Shown: positions 1-5,612, counted from the stretch's first letter. The stretch: DNA of 8,464 bases from JACQHM01 sp964535215 (GCA_964535215.1 CAZHST010000089.1:1-8464), one strand, 5' to 3'. Numbers and translations: made by a program. The notes: a model not told the origin generated them from the letters alone.

Positions 1-291
1 ATGGGCATGATGGGCGGGGGCATGATGGGCGGGGGCATGATGGGCGGGGGCATGATGAGGATGATGGGTCCTGTCATGCAGAACCCGGAGCTCATGGGGA
101 CCCTCATGATGATGCACGGCGAGACCCTTGCCGCCATCGGGGAGATCTCCCGGAGGTATGAGAAGATGGGGGGGGCCGGGGCCCCTGAGATGAGAGACAA
201 GATGAACCGGGAGCTCATGATCCGGATAGGGGAGGTCCTGACCAAGTACGGGCAGATCCTGAAGGAGAAAGGGGAAAAGCTCCCTCAATAA
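1..291 (+). CDS. Met/Gly-rich small protein, probably 5'-partial
   Basis: The reading frame is open from the first base, so the true start may lie upstream and the 96 residues seen are a minimum. The first 20 residues are almost only Met and Gly, built from three MMGGG units. A more ordinary helical part follows, rich in Met, Glu, Lys and Arg (residues 24-96), with no Cys. Methionine clusters of this kind occur in exported copper-binding proteins and in Spy/CpxP-like periplasmic proteins. No signal peptide is visible in this fragment, so metal binding is only an inference. The stop overlaps the end of the convergent cytochrome gene by 7 bases. Identity unknown; the coding call rests on the uninterrupted frame and the regular peptide repeat. 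Confidence 0.65.
   Translation: MGMMGGGMMGGGMMGGGMMRMMGPVMQNPELMGTLMMMHGETLAAIGEISRRYEKMGGAGAPEMRDKMNRELMIRIGEVLTKYGQILKEKGEKLPQ
7..57 (+). repeat. 15-nt tandem repeat inside the Met/Gly-rich gene
   Basis: Three perfect consecutive copies of atgatgggcgggggc (7-21, 22-36, 37-51) are followed by a partial fourth (atgatg, 52-57). Each unit encodes Met-Met-Gly-Gly-Gly. A multiple-of-three unit keeps the frame, so copy number could vary without disrupting the protein. The array may extend upstream of the window. Confidence 0.9.
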
Positions 292-303
292 TTGTCCTTT
301 CTC
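265..303. terminator. possible weak bidirectional terminator between convergent genes
   Basis: A perfect 8-bp inverted repeat (gagaaagg at 265-272, cctttctc at 296-303) encloses the stop codons of both convergent genes. The 23-nt loop is long and there is no clear T tract, so this is a weak candidate. Confidence 0.25.
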
Positions 304-671
304 TCAGCGGGCGGGAGTGACCTGGTCTGGGCCGGGCTAAAGTGGGTGGCCAGGTAGTCAATGATCACCTGACGTTCACCGGGAGGGATCGGGGCGCCGA
401 ACTGGATCATCTGATCCACAATCCTCGTCCATCCGTCCCGGTCCTGACGCTGCTGCGTGACCAAGTCCAGGCCGTGGCAGATGGAACAGATCCCTGTTAC
501 ACTCTCGACTCCCTTCCCCGGAGGGAGCGGAACCTCCTGCCCAGAAGCCAGCCTCGGCAAGAGGATGACGATCGCCAGGGCAAGAGGGAGCGGGCCTCCC
601 CCCCGCCGGCCAGGGCATGTTCTAGGTCTCTTCCACCACAATCTGGATGGCGTGGATGACGGTGTTCGCAT
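285..671 (-). CDS. monohaem cytochrome c, SorB-like electron acceptor
   Basis: Small exported c-type cytochrome, likely the electron-accepting subunit of the molybdoenzyme encoded just upstream. From the ATG at 671 it has 128 residues: a basic N-terminus, a hydrophobic stretch (about 28-43, LPLALAIVILLPRLASG) that looks like a Sec signal peptide, then the haem-binding CSICH motif at 62-66. Met88 in DQMIQFGAP is the likely second axial haem ligand. Its pattern (CxxCHG, then GW, then a Met before YLA) is typical of SorB-type and related monohaem cytochromes. The start is uncertain: ATG 671 overlaps the end of the upstream gene by 50 bases and has agggg just before it, while a TTG at 641 would give 118 residues and keep the signal peptide. 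The overlap suggests translational coupling. Function as a sulfite dehydrogenase subunit is inferred from context. Confidence 0.85.
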   Translation of the reverse strand: MRTPSSTPSRLWWKRPRTCPGRRGGGPLPLALAIVILLPRLASGQEVPLPPGKGVESVTGICSICHGLDLVTQQRQDRDGWTRIVDQMIQFGAPIPPGERQVIIDYLATHFSPAQTRSLPPAERKDNY

Positions 672-1794
672 ATCCCCCTGGGTTCCAGACGAGCGACCCG
701 GGCTGTACCCGTCCACGGTTATCGGTGGCGCGGGCCATCAGGGTATAAGGGCCCGCCTGCTCCACCTCCCAGGTGAACTCCCAGATCCGCCAGGCAAAAC
801 GCTCTCTTGGCTCCATCAGCCGGGCCGGCCACCAGGTCTTCCCCCCGTCTGTCGAGATGTCCACTCCGACGATCTCGGCCTCCCCGGCCCAGGCAGCCCC
901 CTTCACCTGCACGGTCCCGGCCTTGACCCGCTCCCCGTCCAGGGGTTTGGTGATGACCGACTTGACCCCGATCTCCGTGAGCCCCACCGTGTCGCTCGGG
1001 TTGTCCCCCCTGGGGATCCGGTACGCCGTTTTCATAAAGTAGCCGTCGTACTCTTGATCGAGGACCCGGATCGTCGTCAACCATTTGCACGAGGCCATAC
1101 CGTACCATCCTGGCACGATGGCCCGGAGGGGGAAGCCGTGGCGGGGGGGGAGGGGTTGGCCGTTCATCTCGTAGGCGAGGAGGGTATTCGGGTCCAACGC
1201 CTTTTCGAGAGGGATGCTCCGGATGAAGTCGGGGGTTGTTAGGAGCGGGGGCCTGTCGGCCCCATCAAACATCACATGCCTGCCCGAGGCCCGGACACCG
1301 GCCTTCCTCAACACATCGGCCAATCGCACCCCGCCCCAGCGGGCGTTCCCGACGGCCCCATACTCCCACTGGACGCCTGACGTCTTCGGGGTGAAGAAGG
1401 CCCGTCCATTCCCGGCACACTCCAGGGTGTTGGCGATGGTCACTTTCTCAAACCGGAGGAGGTCCTCCATCCGGAGGACCATAGGGCGGTCTACCTCACC
1501 ATCAACCTGAAGGGTCCAGTCCTGGACGGCGATCTGGGGCGTGTCGTAGTGGGATCGCACATAAAAGAGATCGTTGGGCGTCAGCCAGGATCTCAATGCG
1601 CTTAAGGGGGTCTCGTAGTTTTCGGGACGTCGGGTTCGGACGATCAGCCCGGTCTCTTCCGCCCCCTCCGCCAAGTGGGACAGCAGGGGCAGGAGGTGGG
1701 GACCGGCGATCAACAGAGCCCCACCCCGGATGATGAAGGTGCGTCGCGAGATGCCTTGTGAAGGAGCGGGCCCCGGCTCTTCGTGGTGAGCCAT
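622..1794 (-). CDS. Tat-exported sulfite oxidase-family molybdopterin oxidoreductase (SorA-like)
   Basis: Predicted periplasmic sulfite dehydrogenase catalytic subunit: oxidises sulfite to sulfate at a molybdenum cofactor and passes electrons to the cytochrome encoded next to it. The 390-residue protein begins with a twin-arginine signal (SRRTFI, 16-21, then a hydrophobic segment). The molybdopterin domain shows NDLFYVRSH (74-82), matching the conserved Arg/His stretch of sulfite oxidases, the Mo-ligand Cys126 in LECAGNGR, and the AYEMNGQPLP...HGFPLR block (208-224) with PGWYGMASCKWL (228-239). The C-terminal dimerisation domain carries ISTDGGKTWWPARL (313-326). No haem-binding motif is present, so an external cytochrome is needed. 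The start at 1794 is set by a strong aaaggaggg 6 bases upstream; the frame is open much further but the extension has no support. SoxC, a relative, is the main alternative; adjacency to a single small cytochrome favours SorA. Confidence 0.87.
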   Translation of the reverse strand: MAHHEEPGPAPSQGISRRTFIIRGGALLIAGPHLLPLLSHLAEGAEETGLIVRTRRPENYETPLSALRSWLTPNDLFYVRSHYDTPQIAVQDWTLQVDGEVDRPMVLRMEDLLRFEKVTIANTLECAGNGRAFFTPKTSGVQWEYGAVGNARWGGVRLADVLRKAGVRASGRHVMFDGADRPPLLTTPDFIRSIPLEKALDPNTLLAYEMNGQPLPPRHGFPLRAIVPGWYGMASCKWLTTIRVLDQEYDGYFMKTAYRIPRGDNPSDTVGLTEIGVKSVITKPLDGERVKAGTVQVKGAAWAGEAEIVGVDISTDGGKTWWPARLMEPRERFAWRIWEFTWEVEQAGPYTLMARATDNRGRVQPGSLVWNPGGYANTVIHAIQIVVEET

Positions 1795-1828
1795 CACGAT
1801 CCCTCCTTTCCTAAGGTTTTCCATTCCT

Positions 1829-1853
1829 ATCATAACCCTGTCCAGGTTGTCAA
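1829..1853 (-). promoter_or_regulatory. possible promoter for the molybdoenzyme-cytochrome operon
   Basis: On the minus strand a perfect TTGACA (1853-1848) is followed by TATGAT (1834-1829), but the spacer is only 13 bases, too short for a normal sigma70 promoter. Other -10 choices at proper spacing match poorly. It lies in the only non-coding stretch upstream of the start at 1794, so a promoter is expected near here, but this exact assignment is weak. Confidence 0.3.
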
Positions 1854-1874
1854 CGGTCCTGGGACGGAAAATCC

Positions 1875-1901
1875 TTGACAGACGGAGGGAATGGGTATAA
1901 A
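1875..1901 (+). promoter_or_regulatory. candidate sigma70-type promoter for the 2000-3263 gene pair
   Basis: A perfect TTGACA (1875-1880) and TATAAA (1896-1901) are separated by 15 bases, a little short of the ideal 17. It would give a leader of about 90 bases before the start at 2000. It lies back to back with the candidate minus-strand -35 at 1848-1853, so this 205-base intergenic stretch serves divergent units. Confidence 0.5.
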
Positions 1902-1999
1902 GGTAGGTCACCAAGGCCCCTTTGAGAAGCTCCTCAGGAGACGGGAGGGAAAGTGGGTGCCATGGGCAACAAGGGGGAAAGGTTCGAAAGGGGTTGACC

Positions 2000-2407
2000 A
2001 TGCGGTGGGTTCTCAGGCACTCCATTGCGGGGGTCTTGGTAGGGGGGTTCTTCATCCAGGGGGTTGCGTCTGCCCACCACCTCGGCGATCCCGATCTCAC
2101 GAGCAGGAGGCCGGTATCGGCCGAGGTGTATGACTGCACCAAATCCGGGATACCGGTTGCCGTGTTGGGGTTGAATTACAATGATGGAAGGACCACAAGC
2201 TTCCATCTCCGGGGCGTCCCCCACGCCACGCCCTACGACCCCCGACCCTTCGGGCTCTACGACAAGGTCCTGGATCGCTACTACTGGTCCACCACCAACA
2301 CCGACCACATGGATCAGCAGGGGGTGTTTGGGACGTTCTGCGCCTTCTTCCGGGCCTACAAGGGGGAAGAGTATTTCCGGCGGTACTTTTCCCCGCCTCT
2401 CGAATAG
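2000..2407 (+). CDS. small secreted protein of unknown function
   Basis: A 135-residue protein with a clear Sec signal peptide: basic start (MRWVLRHS), hydrophobic core to about residue 22, and a likely cleavage after ASA at residue 25, so the mature protein would begin with His-His. The mature part has two cysteines (Cys46, Cys114) that could form a disulfide, many aromatic residues (RYYW at 93-96; YFRRYF at 125-130) and scattered His. There is no haem motif and no further membrane segment. The start at 2000 is chosen because aaagggg sits 6 bases upstream and the signal peptide begins there; a longer frame from 1922 adds an unlikely N-terminus. It is followed after 34 bases by the metallo-hydrolase gene, probably in one operon. 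I do not recognise a family; the N-terminal HH could bind metal, but this is speculation. Confidence 0.75.
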   Translation: MRWVLRHSIAGVLVGGFFIQGVASAHHLGDPDLTSRRPVSAEVYDCTKSGIPVAVLGLNYNDGRTTSFHLRGVPHATPYDPRPFGLYDKVLDRYYWSTTNTDHMDQQGVFGTFCAFFRAYKGEEYFRRYFSPPLE

Positions 2408-2441
2408 CCTCCCCGTCTGGATTCGTTGAAGGAGGAACACC

Positions 2442-3263
2442 ATGTTCCACGAACCCTCCATCCCACCCCCTTCCCTTCCCCCTCTCGGGTCGGGGCCGGC
2501 CTATCGGATCCTTGCCCTGAGACTTGCCGAGCGGACAGGTTCGACCAGCCGGTATCTCTACCTGACCGATCCCGACCAGCAGACGACCATCGCCTACTAC
2601 TTCTGGGTCCTGAAGGGTCCCACGGAGACAATCATCGTAGACACAGGTTTTACGCCAGAGCTGGCCGAGGCCCGGGGCATCAAGACCTACCTCCACACCC
2701 CGGCCGAGCAACTCCACCGGCTGGGGATTGATCGTTTCGAGGTGGAGCATGTCATCCTCACGCATCTCCACTGGGATCACCTGGGCGGGCTCCACCTCTT
2801 CCCCAATGCCACTTTCTACGTCCAGCGGCGGGAGCTGATGTTCTATACCGGTCCCCTGGTCCGCTTCCAGGGCTTGGGCTCCTTTGTCACCCCGGAGGAT
2901 GTCACGGCCCTGGTAGAGTTGAACTTCAAAGGGCGGGTCCGTCTGCTGGAAGGAGCTGCCGAGGTCCGGCCGGGGGTCTTCGCGATCCCGGTCGGGGGCC
3001 ATACGCCTGGCTCCCAGATCGTGGCCGTTGAGACCTCCAAAGGGAGGGCGGTTCTTTCCGGCGATGCTGCCCCCCTCTCCCGGAACATCCAGGAGCTGAT
3101 CCCGAGCGGGATCTTCGTCAACCTTCCAGAGTTTTACCTCGGCCTGGAAACGATCAGGACCACCGCTTCCTCCCCTGACCTGATCTTCCCCTCCCACGAT
3201 CCCCTCCTCTCAACCCGCTATCCTCAGGCAGGCGAGGGCATCGTTCTCCTGGTCGGGGATTGA
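2442..3263 (+). CDS. metallo-beta-lactamase-fold hydrolase, acyl-homoserine-lactonase-like
   Basis: A 273-residue cytoplasmic zinc hydrolase. The metal site is intact: THLHWDH (107-113, ligands His108, His110, Asp112, His113), His187 in GGHTPGSQ, Asp208 in LSGDAA and His252 in FPSHDP. This two-metal pattern and the overall length fit the group often annotated as N-acyl homoserine lactonase family, which opens lactone rings of quorum signals. However, the Tyr that in AiiA follows the bridging Asp by three residues (Tyr194) is Pro211 here, so the substrate may be another lactone or ester. The N-terminus (4-17) is proline-rich with no signal peptide. The start is set by gaaggagg (2428-2435) with a 6-base spacer. 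It sits 34 bases after the secreted-protein gene and converges on the 3281-3949 gene, 17 bases away. Confidence 0.85.
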   Translation: MFHEPSIPPPSLPPLGSGPAYRILALRLAERTGSTSRYLYLTDPDQQTTIAYYFWVLKGPTETIIVDTGFTPELAEARGIKTYLHTPAEQLHRLGIDRFEVEHVILTHLHWDHLGGLHLFPNATFYVQRRELMFYTGPLVRFQGLGSFVTPEDVTALVELNFKGRVRLLEGAAEVRPGVFAIPVGGHTPGSQIVAVETSKGRAVLSGDAAPLSRNIQELIPSGIFVNLPEFYLGLETIRTTASSPDLIFPSHDPLLSTRYPQAGEGIVLLVGD

Positions 3264-3280
3264 TCAGCCTCGGGGCCAGG

Positions 3281-3949
3281 TCAAAGGGGGCATCCCAGGG
3301 TTTGGAGGATGATGGACGCCCGCTCCTTGCAAGGGTTGTAGACGTCCTCGTATCCTTCCAACCCTCTTCCCGAGAGGAATCCGAGAAGCTCCTGCTCAAG
3401 GGTCCGTTCAAGCGCCGTCTGGTGCCTTGGATCAAGGGGTTTGAAGCCCTGGAGCTTCCTGAAGCCTTCCCTCCCCCCTTCGGCGATGTCCCAGTTCTTG
3501 AACCCTCGGCAGCCTGCCTGGAAAAGAAGGAAGCCAAGGGGGGTCGCCGCAGGGGGGATGCCCAGGGTAAGGGCCCGCCACGTTTCCCGATGGATCTCCC
3601 CCTCTCCCGAGTACATCTCGTAGGCGACCATGAAACTTCCCCCAGGCCTGATGAGGCTTCCGAGGGCCTCAAACAAGGGGCCCTCAAACTTCTCTTCCTT
3701 AAGATCAATCGTCCGCTCTCCAAGATGGATGCGGGGGAAGTAGCAGCCGTCGAGGAAACCTTTGGTACCGGCCGACGGTCTCCCGGGATTCAGCAGCCCG
3801 GAAAAAACCGGGGACGGGGAGCTTTCTCCCGGTTCGGCGAGGTAGAGGGAGAAAGAGACTTCATCCACGTATCTTCCGGGCAAGGTCTCCACGATGACCG
3901 AAGCATTCCCGAGGCGGAGGGCTTCCAGGCGGATCTTCCAGTGTTCCAT
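3281..3949 (-). CDS. conserved-looking protein of unknown function (possibly DUF1122-like)
   Basis: A 222-residue soluble protein with no signal peptide or membrane segment. Visible blocks are GTKGFLDGCYFPRIHLGERT (61-80), LGSLIRPGGSFMVAYEMY (96-113), TLGIPPAATPLGFLLFQAGC (128-147) and FRKLQGFKPLDP (163-174). The second block resembles the strand-turn PGG segment of Rossmann-like folds such as methyltransferases, but no S-adenosylmethionine-binding GxGxG is evident. From memory these blocks recall the uncharacterised DUF1122 family; this could not be checked. The ATG at 3949 has no clear ribosome binding site (the upstream bases read agagcccttcgcc), unlike its neighbours, so initiation may be weak or controlled by the folded leader upstream. 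It is monocistronic, convergent with the hydrolase gene and divergent from the deacetylase-fold gene. Confidence 0.7.
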   Translation of the reverse strand: MEHWKIRLEALRLGNASVIVETLPGRYVDEVSFSLYLAEPGESSPSPVFSGLLNPGRPSAGTKGFLDGCYFPRIHLGERTIDLKEEKFEGPLFEALGSLIRPGGSFMVAYEMYSGEGEIHRETWRALTLGIPPAATPLGFLLFQAGCRGFKNWDIAEGGREGFRKLQGFKPLDPRHQTALERTLEQELLGFLSGRGLEGYEDVYNPCKERASIILQTLGCPL

Positions 3950-3981
3950 GGCGAAGGGCTCTTAGGGATTGAAAAACAGAA

Positions 3982-4090
3982 GCCCCAAGTGACCTTGTGG
4001 TTCCCAACCCTTATCTTTAAGGACCATCAGGGGTTGGACTCCTGACAGTCCTTAAGACCCTGGGGAGGGATCACATCAACCACTTGGGGC
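3982..4090 (-). ncRNA. candidate structured leader RNA upstream of the 3281-3949 gene
   Basis: Read on the minus strand, the leader begins with GCCCCAAGTG (4090-4081), which pairs perfectly over 10 bp with CACTTGGGGC (3991-3982). Inside lies a 15-bp hairpin with two mismatches (4055-4041 with 4031-4017) and a 9-nt loop, AGTCCAACC. The loop's CCAACC plus the next C (4037-4031) is exactly complementary to GGGTTGG (4010-4004), between the hairpin and the closing helix, allowing a loop contact or pseudoknot. The closing arm is followed at once by a T-rich run (ttctgttttt), which would suit a conditional terminator. The layout resembles a riboswitch or attenuator, but it matches no class I can name. 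The hairpin could instead be a DNA operator. Basis: pairing seen by eye only. Confidence 0.4.
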
Positions 4091-4097
4091 AGCTTTA

Positions 4098-4126
4098 ACC
4101 TTACCTGACCCAGACCAGCCTGTCAA
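4098..4126 (-). promoter_or_regulatory. candidate promoter for the 3281-3949 gene
   Basis: Minus-strand TTGACA (4126-4121) and TAAGGT (4103-4098) are separated by exactly 17 bases. The -35 is perfect but the -10 matches only 3 of 6. Transcription would start near 4091, at the first arm of the candidate structured leader, giving a leader of about 140 bases. Confidence 0.4.
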
Positions 4127-4186
4127 GCGAAAACTTTGGGGGCCTTTAAGGGCAGGACTCCTTGTTTCTCGGACGGCTTTTTCACC

Positions 4187-4215
4187 TTGACCTTGGAGGG
4201 AGGTGGGTTTAACGT
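4187..4215 (+). promoter_or_regulatory. weak candidate promoter for the deacetylase-fold gene
   Basis: TTGACC (4187-4192) and TAACGT (4210-4215) are separated by 17 bases. The -35 matches 5 of 6, the -10 only 3 of 6. Position fits the GTG start at 4260. The rest of the 3950-4259 stretch holds the divergent promoter and folded leader of the opposite gene. Confidence 0.3.
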
Positions 4216-4259
4216 GAGGGAGAAGGGGTGGGTTCCGGTCAGGGGGAGGTCTGGAAGAG

Positions 4260-5111
4260 GTGATCAAGGTCATCTATCACGAGGCGTACAACGGTCCCCC
4301 GGAGGGGATGCCCGGTCCCGGGAAGGTTGACCTGATCTGTCAGCGGGCCCTGGAAGAGGGGCTGATCCGGCCCGAGGACGTGATCAGACCGGGGAAGGTT
4401 TCACAGGAAGATCTGGCCCTGGTGCACACCCCCGCCTACATCCAGGAGGTTCTGCGGACGAAGCCCCAGGGCCTGATCGAACGGGTGCTCCTGGAGGTTC
4501 AAGGCTCCATCCTGGCCGTCCACCTGGCCTTGGATAAGGGGATTGCCATGAACCTGGGCGGCGGTCATCATCTCGCCCGGGCCGATCAGGGAATGGGCTG
4601 TTGTCTCTTCAACGATCCTGCCGTGGCGGTCAGGGTTGCCAAACAAGAGGGCACAGCCCGGCGGGTGCTGATCATTGACGGAAGCGCCCACCACGGGAGC
4701 GGGACCGAGGTCATCTTCAAGGATGCCCCTGAAGTGTTCACCTACTCGATCCACGGGGCCTGTTCGGGCCACCCTTTCAGCCTCGCCAGCCTGAACCGGG
4801 ACCTCCCCGGGGCCGGGGATCTGGCTTACCTGAAGGCCCTGGCCCTTGATCTGGATGCCATCCTCAGAGAATGGGGGGTTCCTGATCTCGTGGGCTTCAT
4901 CGCCGGGGCTGACCCCTATCGGAAGGAGCCGGCGGGCGTGTTGAAGTTGAGCGGTGGGGGCTTAGAGTCCCGGGATCGGCTGGTGGCCCACTGGGCGCGG
5001 GGCCGGGGGATCCCTCTGGCAGTCTTCGCCGGCGGTGGCAGCCACCCACGGGCCGTCGAGATCCACGTCAACACCCTTAGGGCTTTAAAGGAGGTAGATT
5101 CCCCTCCCTAA
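4260..5111 (+). CDS. histone deacetylase-fold protein with altered active site
   Basis: A 283-residue member of the arginase/deacetylase superfamily (HDAC, AcuC, acetylpolyamine amidohydrolase), cytoplasmic, which normally removes acetyl groups using a zinc-activated water. Family landmarks are clear: LVHTPAYI (54-61), NLGGGHH (98-104) with the catalytic His pair 103/104, GMGCCLFNDPAVAVR (111-125), DGSAHHGSGTEVIF (140-153), AGADPYRKEP (215-224) and AGGGSHPRAVEIHVNT (257-272). Against the usual DxDxHxGNGT the middle Asp, a zinc ligand, is Ser142, and the usual GGGY catalytic Tyr is Ser261; the ligands His144 and Asp218 remain. It may be inactive, bind another metal or do other chemistry. The start is a GTG with an agggggaggt stretch about 10 bases upstream; no better start is visible. 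Its stop overlaps the convergent RRM gene by 4 bases. The fold assignment is secure, the activity is not. Confidence 0.85.
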   Translation: MIKVIYHEAYNGPPEGMPGPGKVDLICQRALEEGLIRPEDVIRPGKVSQEDLALVHTPAYIQEVLRTKPQGLIERVLLEVQGSILAVHLALDKGIAMNLGGGHHLARADQGMGCCLFNDPAVAVRVAKQEGTARRVLIIDGSAHHGSGTEVIFKDAPEVFTYSIHGACSGHPFSLASLNRDLPGAGDLAYLKALALDLDAILREWGVPDLVGFIAGADPYRKEPAGVLKLSGGGLESRDRLVAHWARGRGIPLAVFAGGGSHPRAVEIHVNTLRALKEVDSPP

Positions 5112-5434
5112 TACCTTCCGCGGCCCCCGTACCGGTTCCTCCCCCGGGTGAAGCCCCCCCCTCGGGGTCCACCCTTCCGAGGAGGCCGCTCACGGGCCTC
5201 GCTCACCGTCAGGGTCCGGCCGCCGACCTCTCGGCCGTTCAAGGCGCTGATGACCGCCTGGGCCTCCCGGTCACTCGCCATGTCCACGAAGGCGAACCCC
5301 CGGGGGCGCCCGGTGTCTCGATCCGTGACGATCTTGACATCCATCACCTGGTGCCCCCCCTCCTCAAAGAGGGCCCGGAGCCGCTGCTCGTCTACCTCAA
5401 AGGGGAGGTTCCCGACGTACACCCTCGATCCCAT
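5108..5434 (-). CDS. RRM-domain RNA-binding protein with RGG-like tail
   Basis: A 108-residue single-stranded RNA-binding protein. One RNA recognition motif fills residues about 4-80: RNP2 is VYVGNL (5-10) and RNP1 is RGFAFVDM (44-51), with the aromatic residues that stack on RNA. The C-terminal 28 residues are a Gly/Arg-rich tail (RKGGPRGGGFTRGRNRYGG and on), as in bacterial and cyanobacterial Rbp proteins, which are often cold- or stress-regulated RNA chaperones. The start at 5434 is chosen because the RRM begins there and a purine-rich aaaaaggagaagg lies just upstream; a longer frame from 5536 has no domain support. The upstream 200 bases are unusually structured (hairpin 5468-5486, terminator 5535-5567, promoter-like site 5613-5641), which suggests regulation at the RNA level. 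Confidence 0.92.
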   Translation of the reverse strand: MGSRVYVGNLPFEVDEQRLRALFEEGGHQVMDVKIVTDRDTGRPRGFAFVDMASDREAQAVISALNGREVGGRTLTVSEARERPPRKGGPRGGGFTRGRNRYGGRGRY

Positions 5435-5467
5435 CGCTTCCTTCTCCTTTTTCCATGAGAGCGCTGT

Positions 5468-5486
5468 CCCGGCTTTTAAGGCCGGG
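5468..5486 (-). promoter_or_regulatory. hairpin in the leader of the RRM gene
   Basis: On the minus strand CCCGGC and GCCGGG form a 6-bp GC stem around the loop CTTAAAA, ending about 30 bases before the purine-rich ribosome binding site. It has no T tract and so is not a terminator. It could influence message stability or translation of the RRM protein; that role is inferred. Confidence 0.45.
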
Positions 5487-5534
5487 GGCGCCGCGTTAGT
5501 GAAAACCGGCGGTCTGTTGGGACCCCTAAGCAAC

Positions 5535-5567
5535 AAAAAACACCGCGGGACGTTGGTCCTCGCGGTG
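5535..5567 (-). terminator. intrinsic terminator
   Basis: On the minus strand CACCGCG-A-GGAC and GTCC-CGCGGTG form an 11-bp GC-rich stem with one bulged A and the tetraloop CAAC, followed directly by six T (5540-5535). This is a textbook Rho-independent terminator. It lies 76 bases after the stop of the HExxH gene and 101 bases before the RRM start. It may simply end the HExxH transcript, or act as an attenuator or small-RNA end if the promoter-like site at 5613-5641 is used. Confidence 0.85.
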
Positions 5568-5612
5568 ATTGACCGTCCAAAACGGAACCGTTAGAACCTC
5601 GTACCAGATGCT

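Noticed and set aside
376..618. Minus-strand ATG frame beginning 3 bases after the molybdoenzyme stop
   Set aside because: Its position is tempting for a downstream gene, but it is out of frame with the cytochrome that carries the signal peptide and CSICH motif over the same bases.
457..1242. Long plus-strand open frame of 261 codons
   Set aside because: It is antisense to the SorA-like and cytochrome genes, whose motifs are unmistakable. Its Pro/Gly/Arg/His-rich product is typical of a shadow frame in GC-rich DNA, with no supporting start signal.
1795..2142. N-terminal extension of the SorA-like protein by 116 residues
   Set aside because: It would bury the twin-arginine signal in the middle of the protein. 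The strong aaaggaggg before the ATG at 1794 marks the start.
2097..3197. Minus-strand open frame of 366 codons opposite the hydrolase gene
   Set aside because: It covers both the secreted-protein and hydrolase genes in antisense and has low-complexity Arg/Gly/Pro composition. The plus strand carries clear zinc motifs and ribosome binding sites.
4013..4080. Fluoride (crcB) riboswitch in the 3281-3949 leader
   Set aside because: GATG...TCCCTCC and CTGATGG superficially recall the class, but the strands that should form its main helix are not complementary here, and the arrangement of helices differs.
5535..5575. T-box leader ahead of the RRM gene
   Set aside because: ACCGCG and CGTCCC recall T-box antiterminator fragments, but the conserved UGGN bulge and specifier stem are absent. 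These bases are fully explained by the terminator stem.
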